Assembly: GCA_023386555.1 (NCBI GenBank)
Contig: JAEWJK010000017.1
Location: 73,903 to 137,902, forward strand
Direction: 5' to 3'
Source of the DNA: Bacteroidota bacterium
Lineage (GTDB): Bacteria > Bacteroidota > Bacteroidia > Chitinophagales > Chitinophagaceae
Length of the DNA stretch: 64,000 nt
How positions within the stretch are numbered: the stretch's first letter is position 1; each line of letters begins with the position of its first letter. The notes beneath the pieces were generated by a model, which saw only the letters and a program-made list of their open reading frames with translations, was not told where the DNA came from and did not search any database. A program made the position numbers and the translations under genes. Of the stretch, positions 18,561-27,922 are shown in pieces.

Positions 18561-19259
18561 ATGGAAAACAACCTAAGAATATTATTAGCGGAAGATGAAC
18601 CTAAGCTTGGACAAGTTATTCAGGAAGAATTACAGCGACAGGGCTACCAGGCAGATGTAGCATATGATGGGCTTGTGGCTGAGAAACTTTTTAAGCAGCA
18701 CAATTATGCTATGGTAGTGTTGGATGTAAACCTTCCTTATAAGAATGGTCTTGCATTATGCAAAGAGTTTCGTGAGATCAATAAGAATGTACCGATCATA
18801 ATGCTTACGGCTTTAGGTGAGTTGCAGGATAAGATGGATGCTTTCAATTTTGGTGCTGACGACTATATAACCAAGCCATTTCATTTTGATGAACTGATGG
18901 CAAGAATAAAAGTATTTATCAAAAGATCAGAATCAGGAACTGATGTTTCTGAAAAAATTGTAGTAGGTGATCTGGAGATAGACATGGAGAACAAAACAGT
19001 TACCCGTGAAGGAAAGATCATTAATCTTACAGCAAAAGAATTTGCACTGCTTGTACTACTATCCAGAAATAAAGGAAAAGTAATTTCCAAGCAGGATATT
19101 CTTGCAAAGGTGTGGGATCTTAGTTTTGATACCGGTACCAACACAATAGAAGTTTACATTAGTTTTCTTAGGAATAAAATTGATAAACCTTTCGGCTCTA
19201 AACTTATACATACCAAACCTGGCTTCGGTTATTATGTAAAAGAAACGCCGATCTCATGA
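18561..19259 (+). CDS. OmpR-family response regulator
   Basis: A 232-residue two-component regulator: receiver domain with acidic pocket AEDE, phospho-acceptor Asp55 in VLDVNLP, TALG and the Lys of DYITKPFHF, then a winged-helix DNA-binding domain (TAKEFALLVLLSRNKGKVIS to KPGFGYYV). The 3' end overlaps the sensor kinase gene by 4 bp, so the two form a coupled pair. Target genes are unknown; the divergent M14 peptidase operon is a candidate. Confidence 0.95.
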   Translation: MENNLRILLAEDEPKLGQVIQEELQRQGYQADVAYDGLVAEKLFKQHNYAMVVLDVNLPYKNGLALCKEFREINKNVPIIMLTALGELQDKMDAFNFGADDYITKPFHFDELMARIKVFIKRSESGTDVSEKIVVGDLEIDMENKTVTREGKIINLTAKEFALLVLLSRNKGKVISKQDILAKVWDLSFDTGTNTIEVYISFLRNKIDKPFGSKLIHTKPGFGYYVKETPIS

Positions 19260-20611
19260 ACCTTAAATTCCGGTTCGCATTACTGTTTACATTATTAGTG
19301 GCAGTCATCATCTCAGGTGCAATGACGGCCATTTATTTTTTGTATCACGATTACCGGAAAGAAGATTTTTATAAGAGAGTTGAACAGCAGGCACAGCAGA
19401 CTTACACCTACCATTTCGACGATCGCTACCAGGATTCTGTAGTACAGCTGCTCAATCTCAGGTCCGGATCACAGTTATACGACGAGGAAGATTACATCGT
19501 AGATGCTTCTTTAAATGTACTGTACAGATTTCCCGATACGGCAAAATTCTTTCTCAACAAAAGTCATCTGATCTCAGCAAAAGAAGTAATCACTGAACGT
19601 TTTTCAGTTAATGAAAAAGAAGGCATCATCAAATATTTTCCTTCGTCTGATGTGTATGTTGTTTCTGTTGCCTTCGATAAAGTAGGTGTTAGAAAATTAG
19701 AGAATTTGCGGCTGATACTTTTCCTTGTTTTTATTATAGCTGTGGCAGTAACAGCTGTGGTGGCTTTTATTTATGCAAGGCAGATCACCAGGCCACTAAC
19801 CAGGTTGAGTGAAGAGATAGATAAGATCAGTGAAAGTAATCTCACCCAAAGAGTGCCGGTTGGTAAGCTGAATGATGAGCTTACACAAATAGCCAGAAAG
19901 TTCAACGAAATGCTGAACCGATTGGAGAAAGCATTTAATATGCAAAAGAGTTTTGTACACCATGCATCTCATGAACTAAGAACGCCTATGGCAAGTATGT
20001 TGTTGCAAACCGAATCTGCATTAAGAGAAGAAATGCAGCCTGCACAATACAAGAAAGTACTGGAAAGTCTCAAAGAAGATCAGCAGGGATTAATTGATCT
20101 CACCAACTCACTTCTATCACTTTCCCAGTTCGAAAAAATTGCTGCAGCAGGTGACTGGCCGGAAGTACGAATAGATGAATTATTGTTTGAAACAGTTGAG
20201 GCCTCCAGGAAGTTATTTAGTGATATCAATATAGCTGTCGGTTTTGCATCTATTCCTGATGATGAGAATATGCTTTGCATAAAAGGTAATGAGGCCTTAT
20301 TAAAATCTGCTTTTCTAAACCTTATCAAAAATGCACATCGTTATTCCAACAATAAAAAAGTAGCTATTAATATTTCAGCAAATGAAGATCAGGTATTGGT
20401 GATATTTGAAAATACCGGCAACCAGATTCCGGAAGAAGAAAGAAGTCGTTTGTTTATTCCATTTTTCAGAGGTCAAAATGCAATGGGGTTGAAAGGTTTC
20501 GGGCTTGGATTATCTATCGTCAACCGTATCATTCATCTTCACCTGGGAACAGTTCATTATGAAGCAAAGGGAGAAGACATGAATAGGTTTGTTGTGGAAT
20601 TTATAAAGTAA
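19256..20611 (+). CDS. HAMP-domain sensor histidine kinase
   Basis: A 451-residue membrane kinase: membrane helices near residues 8-28 and 155-177 enclose a periplasmic sensor region of about 125 residues; HAMP near 180-232; dimerisation box FVHHASHELRTPMASML with the phospho-His near 241; N box LNLIKNAHRYSNN; and the G box GLKGFGLGLSIVNRI. Typical partner for the regulator just upstream. The ligand is not predictable. Confidence 0.95.
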   Translation: MNLKFRFALLFTLLVAVIISGAMTAIYFLYHDYRKEDFYKRVEQQAQQTYTYHFDDRYQDSVVQLLNLRSGSQLYDEEDYIVDASLNVLYRFPDTAKFFLNKSHLISAKEVITERFSVNEKEGIIKYFPSSDVYVVSVAFDKVGVRKLENLRLILFLVFIIAVAVTAVVAFIYARQITRPLTRLSEEIDKISESNLTQRVPVGKLNDELTQIARKFNEMLNRLEKAFNMQKSFVHHASHELRTPMASMLLQTESALREEMQPAQYKKVLESLKEDQQGLIDLTNSLLSLSQFEKIAAAGDWPEVRIDELLFETVEASRKLFSDINIAVGFASIPDDENMLCIKGNEALLKSAFLNLIKNAHRYSNNKKVAINISANEDQVLVIFENTGNQIPEEERSRLFIPFFRGQNAMGLKGFGLGLSIVNRIIHLHLGTVHYEAKGEDMNRFVVEFIK

Positions 20612-20711
20612 GGCTTGAGGTAGAAGGCTAGAGTTATTCCTTTCTCATTCCTTATTCCTCACTTCTTGTTTCTCATTAATTCCTGTAATTCGCCCCGATT
20701 CGTGTCCCAAC

Positions 20712-20738
20712 AAAAAAGTCCCACCATCGGCAGGACTT
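20712..20738 (-). terminator. terminator after rpsT
   Basis: Minus-strand hairpin AAGTCC/GGACTT extended by GCC/GGT pairs, followed by a run of T; located 22 bp after the rpsT stop codon. Confidence 0.7.
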
Positions 20739-20760
20739 CTTCAAAAAATATATTAAACAA

Positions 20761-21015
20761 TTAAGCAGTAGCCTTCGCTGCCTTCTTAACTAGTTTGCTC
20801 TTTAGGTTGCTGGCTTTATTCTTATGAATAACACCTCTTTTAGCCAGTTTATCGATCATAGAAATAACGTTTGGTAACGCTTCACCATAAGCTGCACCTT
20901 CGGTAGCTTTCAGGTCACGAATAGCATTACGGGTAGTTTTGCCATTGTAACGGTTACGATCTCTGCGTTTTGCAGCTTGTCTCACATCTTTCTTGGTAGC
21001 TTTATGATTTGCCAT
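20761..21015 (-). CDS. rpsT: 30S ribosomal protein S20
   Basis: Small basic ribosomal protein that binds 16S rRNA early in 30S assembly. The start is set at the ATG at 21015 (MANHKATKKDVRQAAKR, 84 residues), because this is the family N-terminus and AGGAAA lies 3 bp upstream; an in-frame ATG 24 bp further up would add MPSLKKEI out of the Shine-Dalgarno region. Ends in Lys/Ala-rich sequence (NLKSKLVKKAAKATA). Confidence 0.95.
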   Translation of the reverse strand: MANHKATKKDVRQAAKRRDRNRYNGKTTRNAIRDLKATEGAAYGEALPNVISMIDKLAKRGVIHKNKASNLKSKLVKKAAKATA

Positions 21016-21036
21016 TATTTCCTTTTTTAAGGACGG

Positions 21037-21044
21037 CAAAGGTA
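21037..21044 (-). promoter_or_regulatory. rpsT promoter, -7 box
   Basis: TACCTTTG on the minus strand, 21 bp before the rpsT start, matches the Bacteroidota -7 consensus TAnnTTTG. No clear TTG at -33. Confidence 0.45.
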
Positions 21045-21141
21045 AGGGTCTGCAATCAAAATCGAAAATTTTCTCCCAAATTTATCTGTTGTTAAGAGTT
21101 TTTTATGGTTTACAGGGTTCCGATTCACTATTAAACACCGG

Positions 21142-21160
21142 TTGTGTCACTCACTTGTAC
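21142..21160 (-). repeat. 19-mer GTACAAGTGAGTGACACAA, copy 1
   Basis: Exact 19-bp word on the minus strand between rpsT and sucA. Exact plus-strand copies at 24164 and 38315; the first two flank sucA in inverted orientation. Not palindromic; role unknown. Confidence 0.7.
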
Positions 21161-21297
21161 GTTCTGAGCCTTATTCGGCAAGTCATTTAATCAATGGTCA
21201 AAAGTCATTTTCCACAATTCTCCAGATGAGTTTATTAATGACTATCCTCAATACATTGACTTATTGACTTTCCCAATGACCCATTGACTTTCTAACT

Positions 21298-21305
21298 TAT
21301 ATTTG
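21298..21305 (+). promoter_or_regulatory. sucA promoter, -7 box
   Basis: TATATTTG fits the TAnnTTTG consensus, 25 bp before the sucA start. The following bases, through CAGCCCATTA, are identical to those at the tRNA-Gly promoter. Upstream, three ATTGACTT words lie at 21254, 21263 and 21283 and might bind a regulator. Confidence 0.5.
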
Positions 21306-21330
21306 CAGCCCATTAAGTAACAATCGAATA

Positions 21331-24084
21331 ATGAAGGATTTTTCATACATCACAAACTCTCATCCATCGTTCGTTGAAAATCTTTACAGAGAATATATAA
21401 ATAATCCACAAAGCGTTGATCCTGACCTTAAAAAGTTCTTTGAGGGCTTCGATTTTGCTTTTTCTTCCTTTAATGGAAACGTGGCTACTGCATCCAAACC
21501 ATCTGAAACCAAATCCGTTTCAGGTGATGTTGACCTGGCAAAAGAGTTTGCTGTGTACCAGCTCATCAATGCTTATCGTAAAAAAGCTCATCTGGTAGCC
21601 AAAACAAACCCGATTCGTCCACGGAAAGACAGGAAAGCAAACCTTGATCTGCATTTTTTCGGATTATCTGACACTGATCTGAACACAACTTTCCAGGCTG
21701 GTAAATTCATTGGTTTGCCTGGCTCTTCTTTGCAGGATATTTTACATAAGCTCCAAAAAATATATGCATCATCTGTTGGTGTTGAATACACTTATGTAAA
21801 CGATGAAGAAAGATGTGACTGGTTACAGAAAGCTGTAGAAGAAAAATTATGGCAGCCTGTTTCATTGGATCAGAAGAAAAGAATACTGGAAAAACTTAAC
21901 CAGGGTGTCATCTTCGAAAAGTTCCTTCATACAAAGTATATCGGTCAAAAAAGATTTTCGCTTGAAGGTGGTGAAACTGCAATTGCTGCATTAGATGCTA
22001 TCATTAACACTGCAGCAAATGATGATGTGCAGGAAGTTGTAATTGGTATGGCTCACAGAGGTCGTTTAAATGTATTGGCAAACGTACTCGGTAAAACCTA
22101 CGAACAAATATTTAGTGAATTTGAGGGAAGTGCTGTTGATACAACAATGGGTAGTGGTGATGTAAAATATCACATGGGCTTTGGTTCAGAAGTAGAAACC
22201 TGGAGCGGTAAGAAAATTCACCTGAAACTTTCTCCAAATCCTTCTCATTTGGAAGCAGTAGATCCTGTTGTGCTTGGTTTTGCAAGAGCCAAGGCTGATG
22301 TAATGTATAATAAAGATTACGACAAGGTTTTACCAATACTCGTTCATGGTGATGCATCGATAGCTGGACAGGGTGTGGTATATGAAATTGTGCAAATGAG
22401 TTACCTGAAAGGTTATTATACAGGTGGAACCATTCATCTCGTGATCAATAATCAAATAGGTTTTACAACAGATTTTGATGATGCAAGAAGTGCTGACTAC
22501 TGTACTTCTATTGCAGCAATGATACAGGCTCCTGTATTACATGTAAATGGAGATGATGCAGAAGCAATGGTGAAAGCTGTTGAAATAGCTACAGAATACA
22601 GGCAGAAATTCAACTCAGATATTTTTATTGATATGCTGTGTTATCGTCGTCATGGTCATAATGAAGGTGACGATCCAAAGTACACACAGCCTAAGATGTA
22701 TGGCATAATCGACAAGCACAGTAATCCAAGAGAGAAATACACACAGTTCTTAATGGAACATGGCGAGATCAGTGCTGTTGAACTGGCCAAAGAAATGGAA
22801 AAGAAATTCTGGACGGATCTGCAGGAAAGATTGGATGAAATTAAACAGAATCCCCTACCATATAAATATCAGCAACCAGAAGAGTGGTGGAGAAGTTTAA
22901 GAAAAGCAACAGCAGAAGATTTTGATCGTTCACCTGTTACAGCCATTACTGCTGATGAAGTAAAACGTTTATTCAACCACATCATGAAGTGGCCGGAAGG
23001 ATTTCAGCCATTAAGAAAAGTTGAGAAATTATTGCAGGATAAGATCAAACTTTTCGAAGCAGAGAACAAGATCGATTGGGCTACAGGTGAGTTATTGGCT
23101 TACGGTTCATTACTTGCAGAAGGAAATGTGGTGAGAATGAGTGGACAGGATGTTAAGCGGGGAACTTTCAGTCATCGTCATGCTGTTATCTACGATGAGA
23201 ATACCAACAAAGGTTACAATCGTCTGAAAGATCTGGGTGAAGGTTCCAGCAATAAAATGCTCATCTATAATTCACTTTTGAGTGAATATGCGGTGCTTGG
23301 TTTTGAATATGGTTATTCAATGGCAAATCCACATGCATTGGTTATCTGGGAAGCACAGTTTGGTGATTTTGCCAATGGAGCACAAACTATCATTGATCAG
23401 TTCATTACAGCAGGAGAACAGAAGTGGAACAGGATGAATGGTGTTACTATGTTACTGCCTCATGGTTATGAAGGTCAGGGTCCTGAACATAGCAGCGGAA
23501 GAATGGAAAGGTTCTTACAGATGTCTGCCGAACTGAATATTGTAGTAGCAAACATCACCAGCTCAGCTAATCTCTTTCATGCATTCAGAAGACAGCTTGC
23601 ATGGCCTTTCAGAAAACCATTGATCATCTTTACACCAAAAGCCAATCTTCGTTATCAGGGAACATATAGCCACATAAATGAGTTTACCGAGGGTGGATTT
23701 AAAGAAGTGATCGACGATCCGACAGTAGAAGCTGTAACAGGCATTACCAAAGTTTTATTCTGCAGCGGTAAAATTTATTTTGAACTGGCAGAAAGAAAGC
23801 AGAAGGAAGGAAAGAACGATGTTGCAATAATTCGCTTGGAACAATTGTATCCACTGCCTGAAAAACAGTTGATGGAGCTATACAAAAAATATAATAAAGC
23901 AACATGGTTCTGGGTTCAGGAAGAACCTTTGAATATGGGTGCCGCAGGATTTTTGCAGATGCATTTAAAGAATATTAATTACGGTGTTATCAGTCGTCAT
24001 TTAAGTGCATCTACCGCTACGGGATATTCTAAAGTGCATGCTCAGGAGCAGAAGGAGATTATTGATACAGCATTTAGTATATAA
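21331..24084 (+). CDS. sucA: 2-oxoglutarate dehydrogenase E1 component
   Basis: Thiamine-diphosphate-dependent E1 of the 2-oxoglutarate dehydrogenase complex (TCA cycle), 917 residues, normal length. The N-terminus SYITNSHPSFVENLYREYIN is the family E2-binding segment; GMAHRGRLNVLANVLGK near residue 240 and YRRHGHNEGDDPKYTQPKMY near residue 440 are E1 signatures; the C-terminal transketolase-like domain follows, with EAQFGDFANGAQ. The lipoyl partner sucB follows 142 bp downstream; the spacer carries a mini-repeat and a 19-mer repeat. Confidence 0.97.
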   Translation: MKDFSYITNSHPSFVENLYREYINNPQSVDPDLKKFFEGFDFAFSSFNGNVATASKPSETKSVSGDVDLAKEFAVYQLINAYRKKAHLVAKTNPIRPRKDRKANLDLHFFGLSDTDLNTTFQAGKFIGLPGSSLQDILHKLQKIYASSVGVEYTYVNDEERCDWLQKAVEEKLWQPVSLDQKKRILEKLNQGVIFEKFLHTKYIGQKRFSLEGGETAIAALDAIINTAANDDVQEVVIGMAHRGRLNVLANVLGKTYEQIFSEFEGSAVDTTMGSGDVKYHMGFGSEVETWSGKKIHLKLSPNPSHLEAVDPVVLGFARAKADVMYNKDYDKVLPILVHGDASIAGQGVVYEIVQMSYLKGYYTGGTIHLVINNQIGFTTDFDDARSADYCTSIAAMIQAPVLHVNGDDAEAMVKAVEIATEYRQKFNSDIFIDMLCYRRHGHNEGDDPKYTQPKMYGIIDKHSNPREKYTQFLMEHGEISAVELAKEMEKKFWTDLQERLDEIKQNPLPYKYQQPEEWWRSLRKATAEDFDRSPVTAITADEVKRLFNHIMKWPEGFQPLRKVEKLLQDKIKLFEAENKIDWATGELLAYGSLLAEGNVVRMSGQDVKRGTFSHRHAVIYDENTNKGYNRLKDLGEGSSNKMLIYNSLLSEYAVLGFEYGYSMANPHALVIWEAQFGDFANGAQTIIDQFITAGEQKWNRMNGVTMLLPHGYEGQGPEHSSGRMERFLQMSAELNIVVANITSSANLFHAFRRQLAWPFRKPLIIFTPKANLRYQGTYSHINEFTEGGFKEVIDDPTVEAVTGITKVLFCSGKIYFELAERKQKEGKNDVAIIRLEQLYPLPEKQLMELYKKYNKATWFWVQEEPLNMGAAGFLQMHLKNINYGVISRHLSASTATGYSKVHAQEQKEIIDTAFSI

Positions 24085-24163
24085 AGTTTATTGTTTTTGG
24101 GGTTGTTGGTTAACTGGAAACTTAAAACGGCAAACTCAAAACACGCAGAATAGAATTGTTACA

Positions 24164-24182
24164 GTACAAGTGAGTGACACAA
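24164..24182 (+). repeat. 19-mer GTACAAGTGAGTGACACAA, copy 2
   Basis: Exact copy of the word at 21142 (inverted) and 38315, in the sucA-sucB spacer, just after a CAAACTCAAAAC mini-repeat at 24131-24142. Confidence 0.7.
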
Positions 24183-24226
24183 CGGAAGATCAAACAAAGA
24201 ATAAAAGCTGACTTAATAAAAATATT

Positions 24227-25483
24227 ATGATCGAAATAAAAGTTCCTACCGTAGGAGAGTCAATTTCGGAAGTTACATTACTTAAGTGGGTAAAAAAAGA
24301 TGGTGAGTATGTTGAGCGTGATGAAGTAATTGCCGAGCTGGAAAGTGAAAAAGCAACATTCGAAGTAAATGCTGAAAAAGCAGGTGTATTAAAAACTTCA
24401 GCAAAGGAAGGAGATACAATTAACATTGGAAGTGTTATTGGAAGCATAGATGAATCTGCTGAGAAGCCTGCTGGTCAGCCAGAAGCTGCAAGTGAAAAGC
24501 CACAGGCAGAGGCTATCAGCGAGAAAAAGGTTGAACAAACAACCAACAACCAACAACCAACTTCACAGGCTCCGGTTACCTCAGTTCCCAACGATGTAAA
24601 GGCTACTCCTGTTGCCAGCGCTATCATTGCAGATAAAAAAGTTGATCCTACAGCGATCACTCCAAGCGGAGTTGGCGGTAAGATCATGAAACATGATGTA
24701 TTGGAAGCTCTATCCAATCCTGGTAAAAAATCTTTTGAAGGTCAGGCTTTGTTCAGCCGTAACGAGAGAAGAGAAAAGATGAGTAATCTTCGTAAGACCA
24801 TCAGCAGAAGATTGGTTGAAGCAAAGAATACTACGGCAATGCTCACCACTTTTAATGAAGTGGATATGAGCGCTATTATGAACATACGAAAACAACATAA
24901 AGATTCGTTTAATAAAGCACATGGTGTAAACCTTGGTTTCATGAGTTTCTTTGCAAAGGCTTGTGCTATTGCATTAAGTGAATGGCCGGCGGTGAATGCA
25001 TATCTTGATAGCGAAGAAATTATCTATCATGATTATGCCGATATAAGTATTGCCGTAAGTACACCAAGAGGCTTGACTGTTCCGGTAATAAGGAATGTAG
25101 AAAGCCTTAGCATGGCAGACATTGAAAAGAAAGTTATTGAAGTAGCTGGCAAAGCAAGAGATAGTAAACTTACAGCTGAAGATCTGCAAGGTGGAACTTT
25201 TACGATCACCAATGGTGGTGTGTTTGGTAGTTTGATGAGTACGCCAATCATTAATATTCCACAAAGTGCCATCCTTGGTATGCATAAGATACAGGAAAGA
25301 CCGATGGTGGAAAATGGACAGGTGGTTGTAAAGCCAATGATGTACCTGGCTTTGAGTTACGATCACAGAATCATTGATGGAAGAGAAAGTGTGAGTTTTT
25401 TAGTTAGAGTTAAGGAATTGTTGGAAAACCCTGCATTACTTTTAATAGGCAAAGATCCGGTGAAAACATTGCTGGAACTTTAA
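24227..25483 (+). CDS. sucB: dihydrolipoyllysine succinyltransferase (E2 of 2-oxoglutarate dehydrogenase)
   Basis: E2 core of the complex, 418 residues. An N-terminal lipoyl domain (residues 1-77) has its lipoyl-Lys at about 42 in ESEKATFEV; a Gln/Asn/Thr-rich linker follows; a peripheral subunit-binding domain is at about 122-160 (ASAIIADKKVDPTAITPSG); then the catalytic domain with LSYDHRIIDGRE carrying the active-site His. The linker includes NNQQPTSQ, encoded by a short ACCAACAACC repeat. Forms a cotranscribed pair with sucA. The 2-oxoglutarate rather than pyruvate specificity is inferred from that pairing. Confidence 0.95.
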   Translation: MIEIKVPTVGESISEVTLLKWVKKDGEYVERDEVIAELESEKATFEVNAEKAGVLKTSAKEGDTINIGSVIGSIDESAEKPAGQPEAASEKPQAEAISEKKVEQTTNNQQPTSQAPVTSVPNDVKATPVASAIIADKKVDPTAITPSGVGGKIMKHDVLEALSNPGKKSFEGQALFSRNERREKMSNLRKTISRRLVEAKNTTAMLTTFNEVDMSAIMNIRKQHKDSFNKAHGVNLGFMSFFAKACAIALSEWPAVNAYLDSEEIIYHDYADISIAVSTPRGLTVPVIRNVESLSMADIEKKVIEVAGKARDSKLTAEDLQGGTFTITNGGVFGSLMSTPIINIPQSAILGMHKIQERPMVENGQVVVKPMMYLALSYDHRIIDGRESVSFLVRVKELLENPALLLIGKDPVKTLLEL

Positions 25484-25514
25484 GTTTGAATTTTTTATAA
25501 CCAAAACACATCTT

Positions 25515-26426
25515 ATGAGAACGTTGCTACATATACTTGCAGTTGTAGTATGTATTACTTTAGTTTCCTGTCAAAAAGAGATCAGTTTTGATACCGGAAC
25601 TACTACCACTGGTGGTGGTACTGGAACTGGTGGAGGTACAGGTGGTGGAAGTACATCAGGAAATTTATTGATAAAACGTATTTCCAACATCGTTACAGAT
25701 TCCATAGTTGAAAACTACAGCTATAATAACTCGAAGATTGTACGACAAACTTTTGTTGCGAAAGATAAATCCACCGGATCTATCACTGAATATCGAAGAT
25801 CTTTTCAAAGAGATGCACAGGGTAAATTAACTGTTTTAAAAGACAGTGTTTCAAACGCTGGTGGAGGTTGGGATGTGGTTATAGGCCAGTTGTATTATAC
25901 ATCCTCCGGAAATGTTTCTCATTCTATATCTACCATTGGTACGATGAAAGTTGATAGCGTGGTTTATACTTATACTGCATCCAGGGTTACAAAGGTTGAG
26001 AATTATGTATTTGATTATTCGGCCGGAATCTACCAGAAAACAGAAGAAGCAGAATACACCTACGATGCTTATGGCAATATTACTCTGGTAAAAGATTACG
26101 AGATGATGAATGGTGTGAAGACACTTGACCAGGAACGTAAGTACACATACGACACTAAGGCCTCTCCTTACAATTGGGGCCAGGATGTGATCTTCATTGG
26201 TTCTGCAAATGGTGGAAGAACCATTATACAGGAAGATTTTGCCGGGGCCAACAATGCTACCAAAATTGAATACATTGATATTGCTGCAGGAGCTACAAGT
26301 GGTGACGGTGCAGCAATGACTTATACATACAACACCGGTAACAAACCTGCTTCAGGTAATGTTAGCATGATCATGAATGGCAATACTTTACCAGTTGGCG
26401 GTACAATGCAGTTTTTTTATCAATAA
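25515..26426 (+). CDS. putative lipoprotein with Thr/Gly-rich linker
   Basis: A 303-residue protein. The signal ends VVCITLVSCQKE, a good lipobox, followed by a low-complexity linker (about residues 30-50) of Thr and Gly. The rest is beta-rich with repeats resembling YD-type strands: VENYSYNNSKIV, AEYTYDAYGNITLVKDYE, RKYTYDTKASPYN. No catalytic motif. Probably a surface lipoprotein; function unknown. Confidence 0.7.
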   Translation: MRTLLHILAVVVCITLVSCQKEISFDTGTTTTGGGTGTGGGTGGGSTSGNLLIKRISNIVTDSIVENYSYNNSKIVRQTFVAKDKSTGSITEYRRSFQRDAQGKLTVLKDSVSNAGGGWDVVIGQLYYTSSGNVSHSISTIGTMKVDSVVYTYTASRVTKVENYVFDYSAGIYQKTEEAEYTYDAYGNITLVKDYEMMNGVKTLDQERKYTYDTKASPYNWGQDVIFIGSANGGRTIIQEDFAGANNATKIEYIDIAAGATSGDGAAMTYTYNTGNKPASGNVSMIMNGNTLPVGGTMQFFYQ

Positions 26427-26447
26427 TCAATACTTATTTTATAAACT

Positions 26448-26475
26448 AAGCCGTTGCATCTGCAGCGGCTTTTTT
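26448..26475 (+). terminator. terminator after the lipoprotein gene
   Basis: Stem AAGCCGTTGC with GCAGCGGCTT (one G-T pair), loop ATCT, then TTTTTATTTTT. Confidence 0.8.
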
Positions 26476-26486
26476 ATTTTTGATGA

Positions 26487-27764
26487 ATGCAGTATGCAGA
26501 ACGGTATATTCAATCAGCAGAAAAGATCATCATTAGTTATTATGGTACTATTCCATTACATCATCACCTGAAACAATTTTTTGCTGCCGATAAAAAGTAC
26601 GGTTCTAAAGACAGGAAGCACATCACCCATGCATGTTATTGTTACTATCGTTTAGGAAAATCACTTCAGCAGGTAAGCATTCAGGAAAAAATAAAGGCTG
26701 GAATATTTATATGCGAACCACAACCTGCCAATTGGGAAACAATTTATGATAACGATTGGTTGAATAATTGGAAGACAGATCTTAACGTACGGATTGATTT
26801 TCTTCAACAGCAATATGATTTCAATGTTGTTGATATTTTTCCTTTTGCAGATCATTTGAGTGATGGAATTGATAAAAACAGTTTCATCACCGCTCATCTC
26901 ATACAACCTGATCTGTTTCTAAGAATAAGGCCTAATAAACACAATAAGACATATTCAGCACTATCATCAGCAAATGTTGCCTTCCATAAATGCGGAGATA
27001 ATTGTATTGCTTTGCCGAATACCACTAAAATAGATCAACTGTTGCAACTCAATAAAGATGTGGTAGTGCAGGATCTTTCGTCTCAACGAATCGCAGAATT
27101 TATGTCCGCAATTAAGCGAAAAGCAACATCTAACTCCCCACTCCAAATTCCCGACTCCAAACTCCCCACTCCAGACTCCAAACTCCAGACTCCAGACTCC
27201 AAACTTCCCACTCTCTCCGTCTGGGATTGTTGTGCAGCAAGCGGTGGTAAAACAATTCTTGCAGTTGATACTTTAAAAAATATTCATCTTACAGTCAGTG
27301 ATGTTCGACCATCCATTATTCAGAATTTAAAAAAAAGGTTCGCCGAAGCAGGTATCAGGAACTATCATTCATTTGTAGCAGATCTAACCAGTTCTTTACA
27401 AACTCCAAACTCCAAACTCCAAACTCCCAACTCCAGACTCCAACACGATCTCATCATCTGCGATGCACCCTGTTCAGGTTCCGGAACATGGAGCAGAACT
27501 CCGGAGCAACTATCATTTTTTACGGAAGATAAGATCAGCCATTATACCAATCTTCAGAAGCAGATTGTAAAAAACATTTCATCAGCTGTTGCAGTGAATG
27601 GATATTTATTATACATCACCTGTTCTGTTTTTGCAGCAGAAAATGAAAAAGTGGTCGAGTACATTCAAGCCAACTCATCGTTGAAACTGCAACGAATGGA
27701 ATTGCTGGAAGGATATAATAAAAAAGCGGATACAATGTTTGCAGCATTGTTTCTTCAGCCTTGA
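26487..27764 (+). CDS. RsmB/RsmF-type rRNA cytosine-5 methyltransferase
   Basis: A 425-residue SAM-dependent RNA methyltransferase of the NOL1/NOP2/Fmu family. Seen: VWDCCAASGGKTILAVDTL (SAM motif I, near residue 246), ICDAPCSGSGTWSRTPEQL (motif IV with catalytic Cys) and YITCSVFAAENEKVV (motif VI Cys). Which rRNA cytosine it modifies is not known. Two blocks of CCAAACTCC-type DNA lie in frame, at residues about 214-241 and 303-318, adding Pro/Ser/Lys-rich peptides around the Rossmann core; the core motifs are intact, so the enzyme is probably active. Confidence 0.9.
   Translation: MQYAERYIQSAEKIIISYYGTIPLHHHLKQFFAADKKYGSKDRKHITHACYCYYRLGKSLQQVSIQEKIKAGIFICEPQPANWETIYDNDWLNNWKTDLNVRIDFLQQQYDFNVVDIFPFADHLSDGIDKNSFITAHLIQPDLFLRIRPNKHNKTYSALSSANVAFHKCGDNCIALPNTTKIDQLLQLNKDVVVQDLSSQRIAEFMSAIKRKATSNSPLQIPDSKLPTPDSKLQTPDSKLPTLSVWDCCAASGGKTILAVDTLKNIHLTVSDVRPSIIQNLKKRFAEAGIRNYHSFVADLTSSLQTPNSKLQTPNSRLQHDLIICDAPCSGSGTWSRTPEQLSFFTEDKISHYTNLQKQIVKNISSAVAVNGYLLYITCSVFAAENEKVVEYIQANSSLKLQRMELLEGYNKKADTMFAALFLQP
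27127..27206. repeat. in-gene CCAAACTCC repeat, block 1
   Basis: Eight or so imperfect tandem units of about 9-10 bp (CTCCAAACTCC, CTCCAGACTCC) in frame inside the methyltransferase gene; they encode repeated SKLPTPDSKLQTPD. Confidence 0.75.
27396..27441. repeat. in-gene CCAAACTCC repeat, block 2
   Basis: Second in-frame block of the same unit, encoding LQTPNSKLQTPNSRLQ between SAM motif I and motif IV. Confidence 0.75.
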
Positions 27765-27922
27765 ATATAGCCACTTAGTTGCTCCGGCTTTAGTCGCTCT
27801 GGCCTTAATTGCTCTGTCCTTTAGGCCAGAGATTCAAAATAATGAAACAAATCTCTCCAAGGGTCTGCTCTTAAACCTGCATGAAGGGAATTGCCTAATA
27901 AGCATAGGTCATGATGTGCTTA

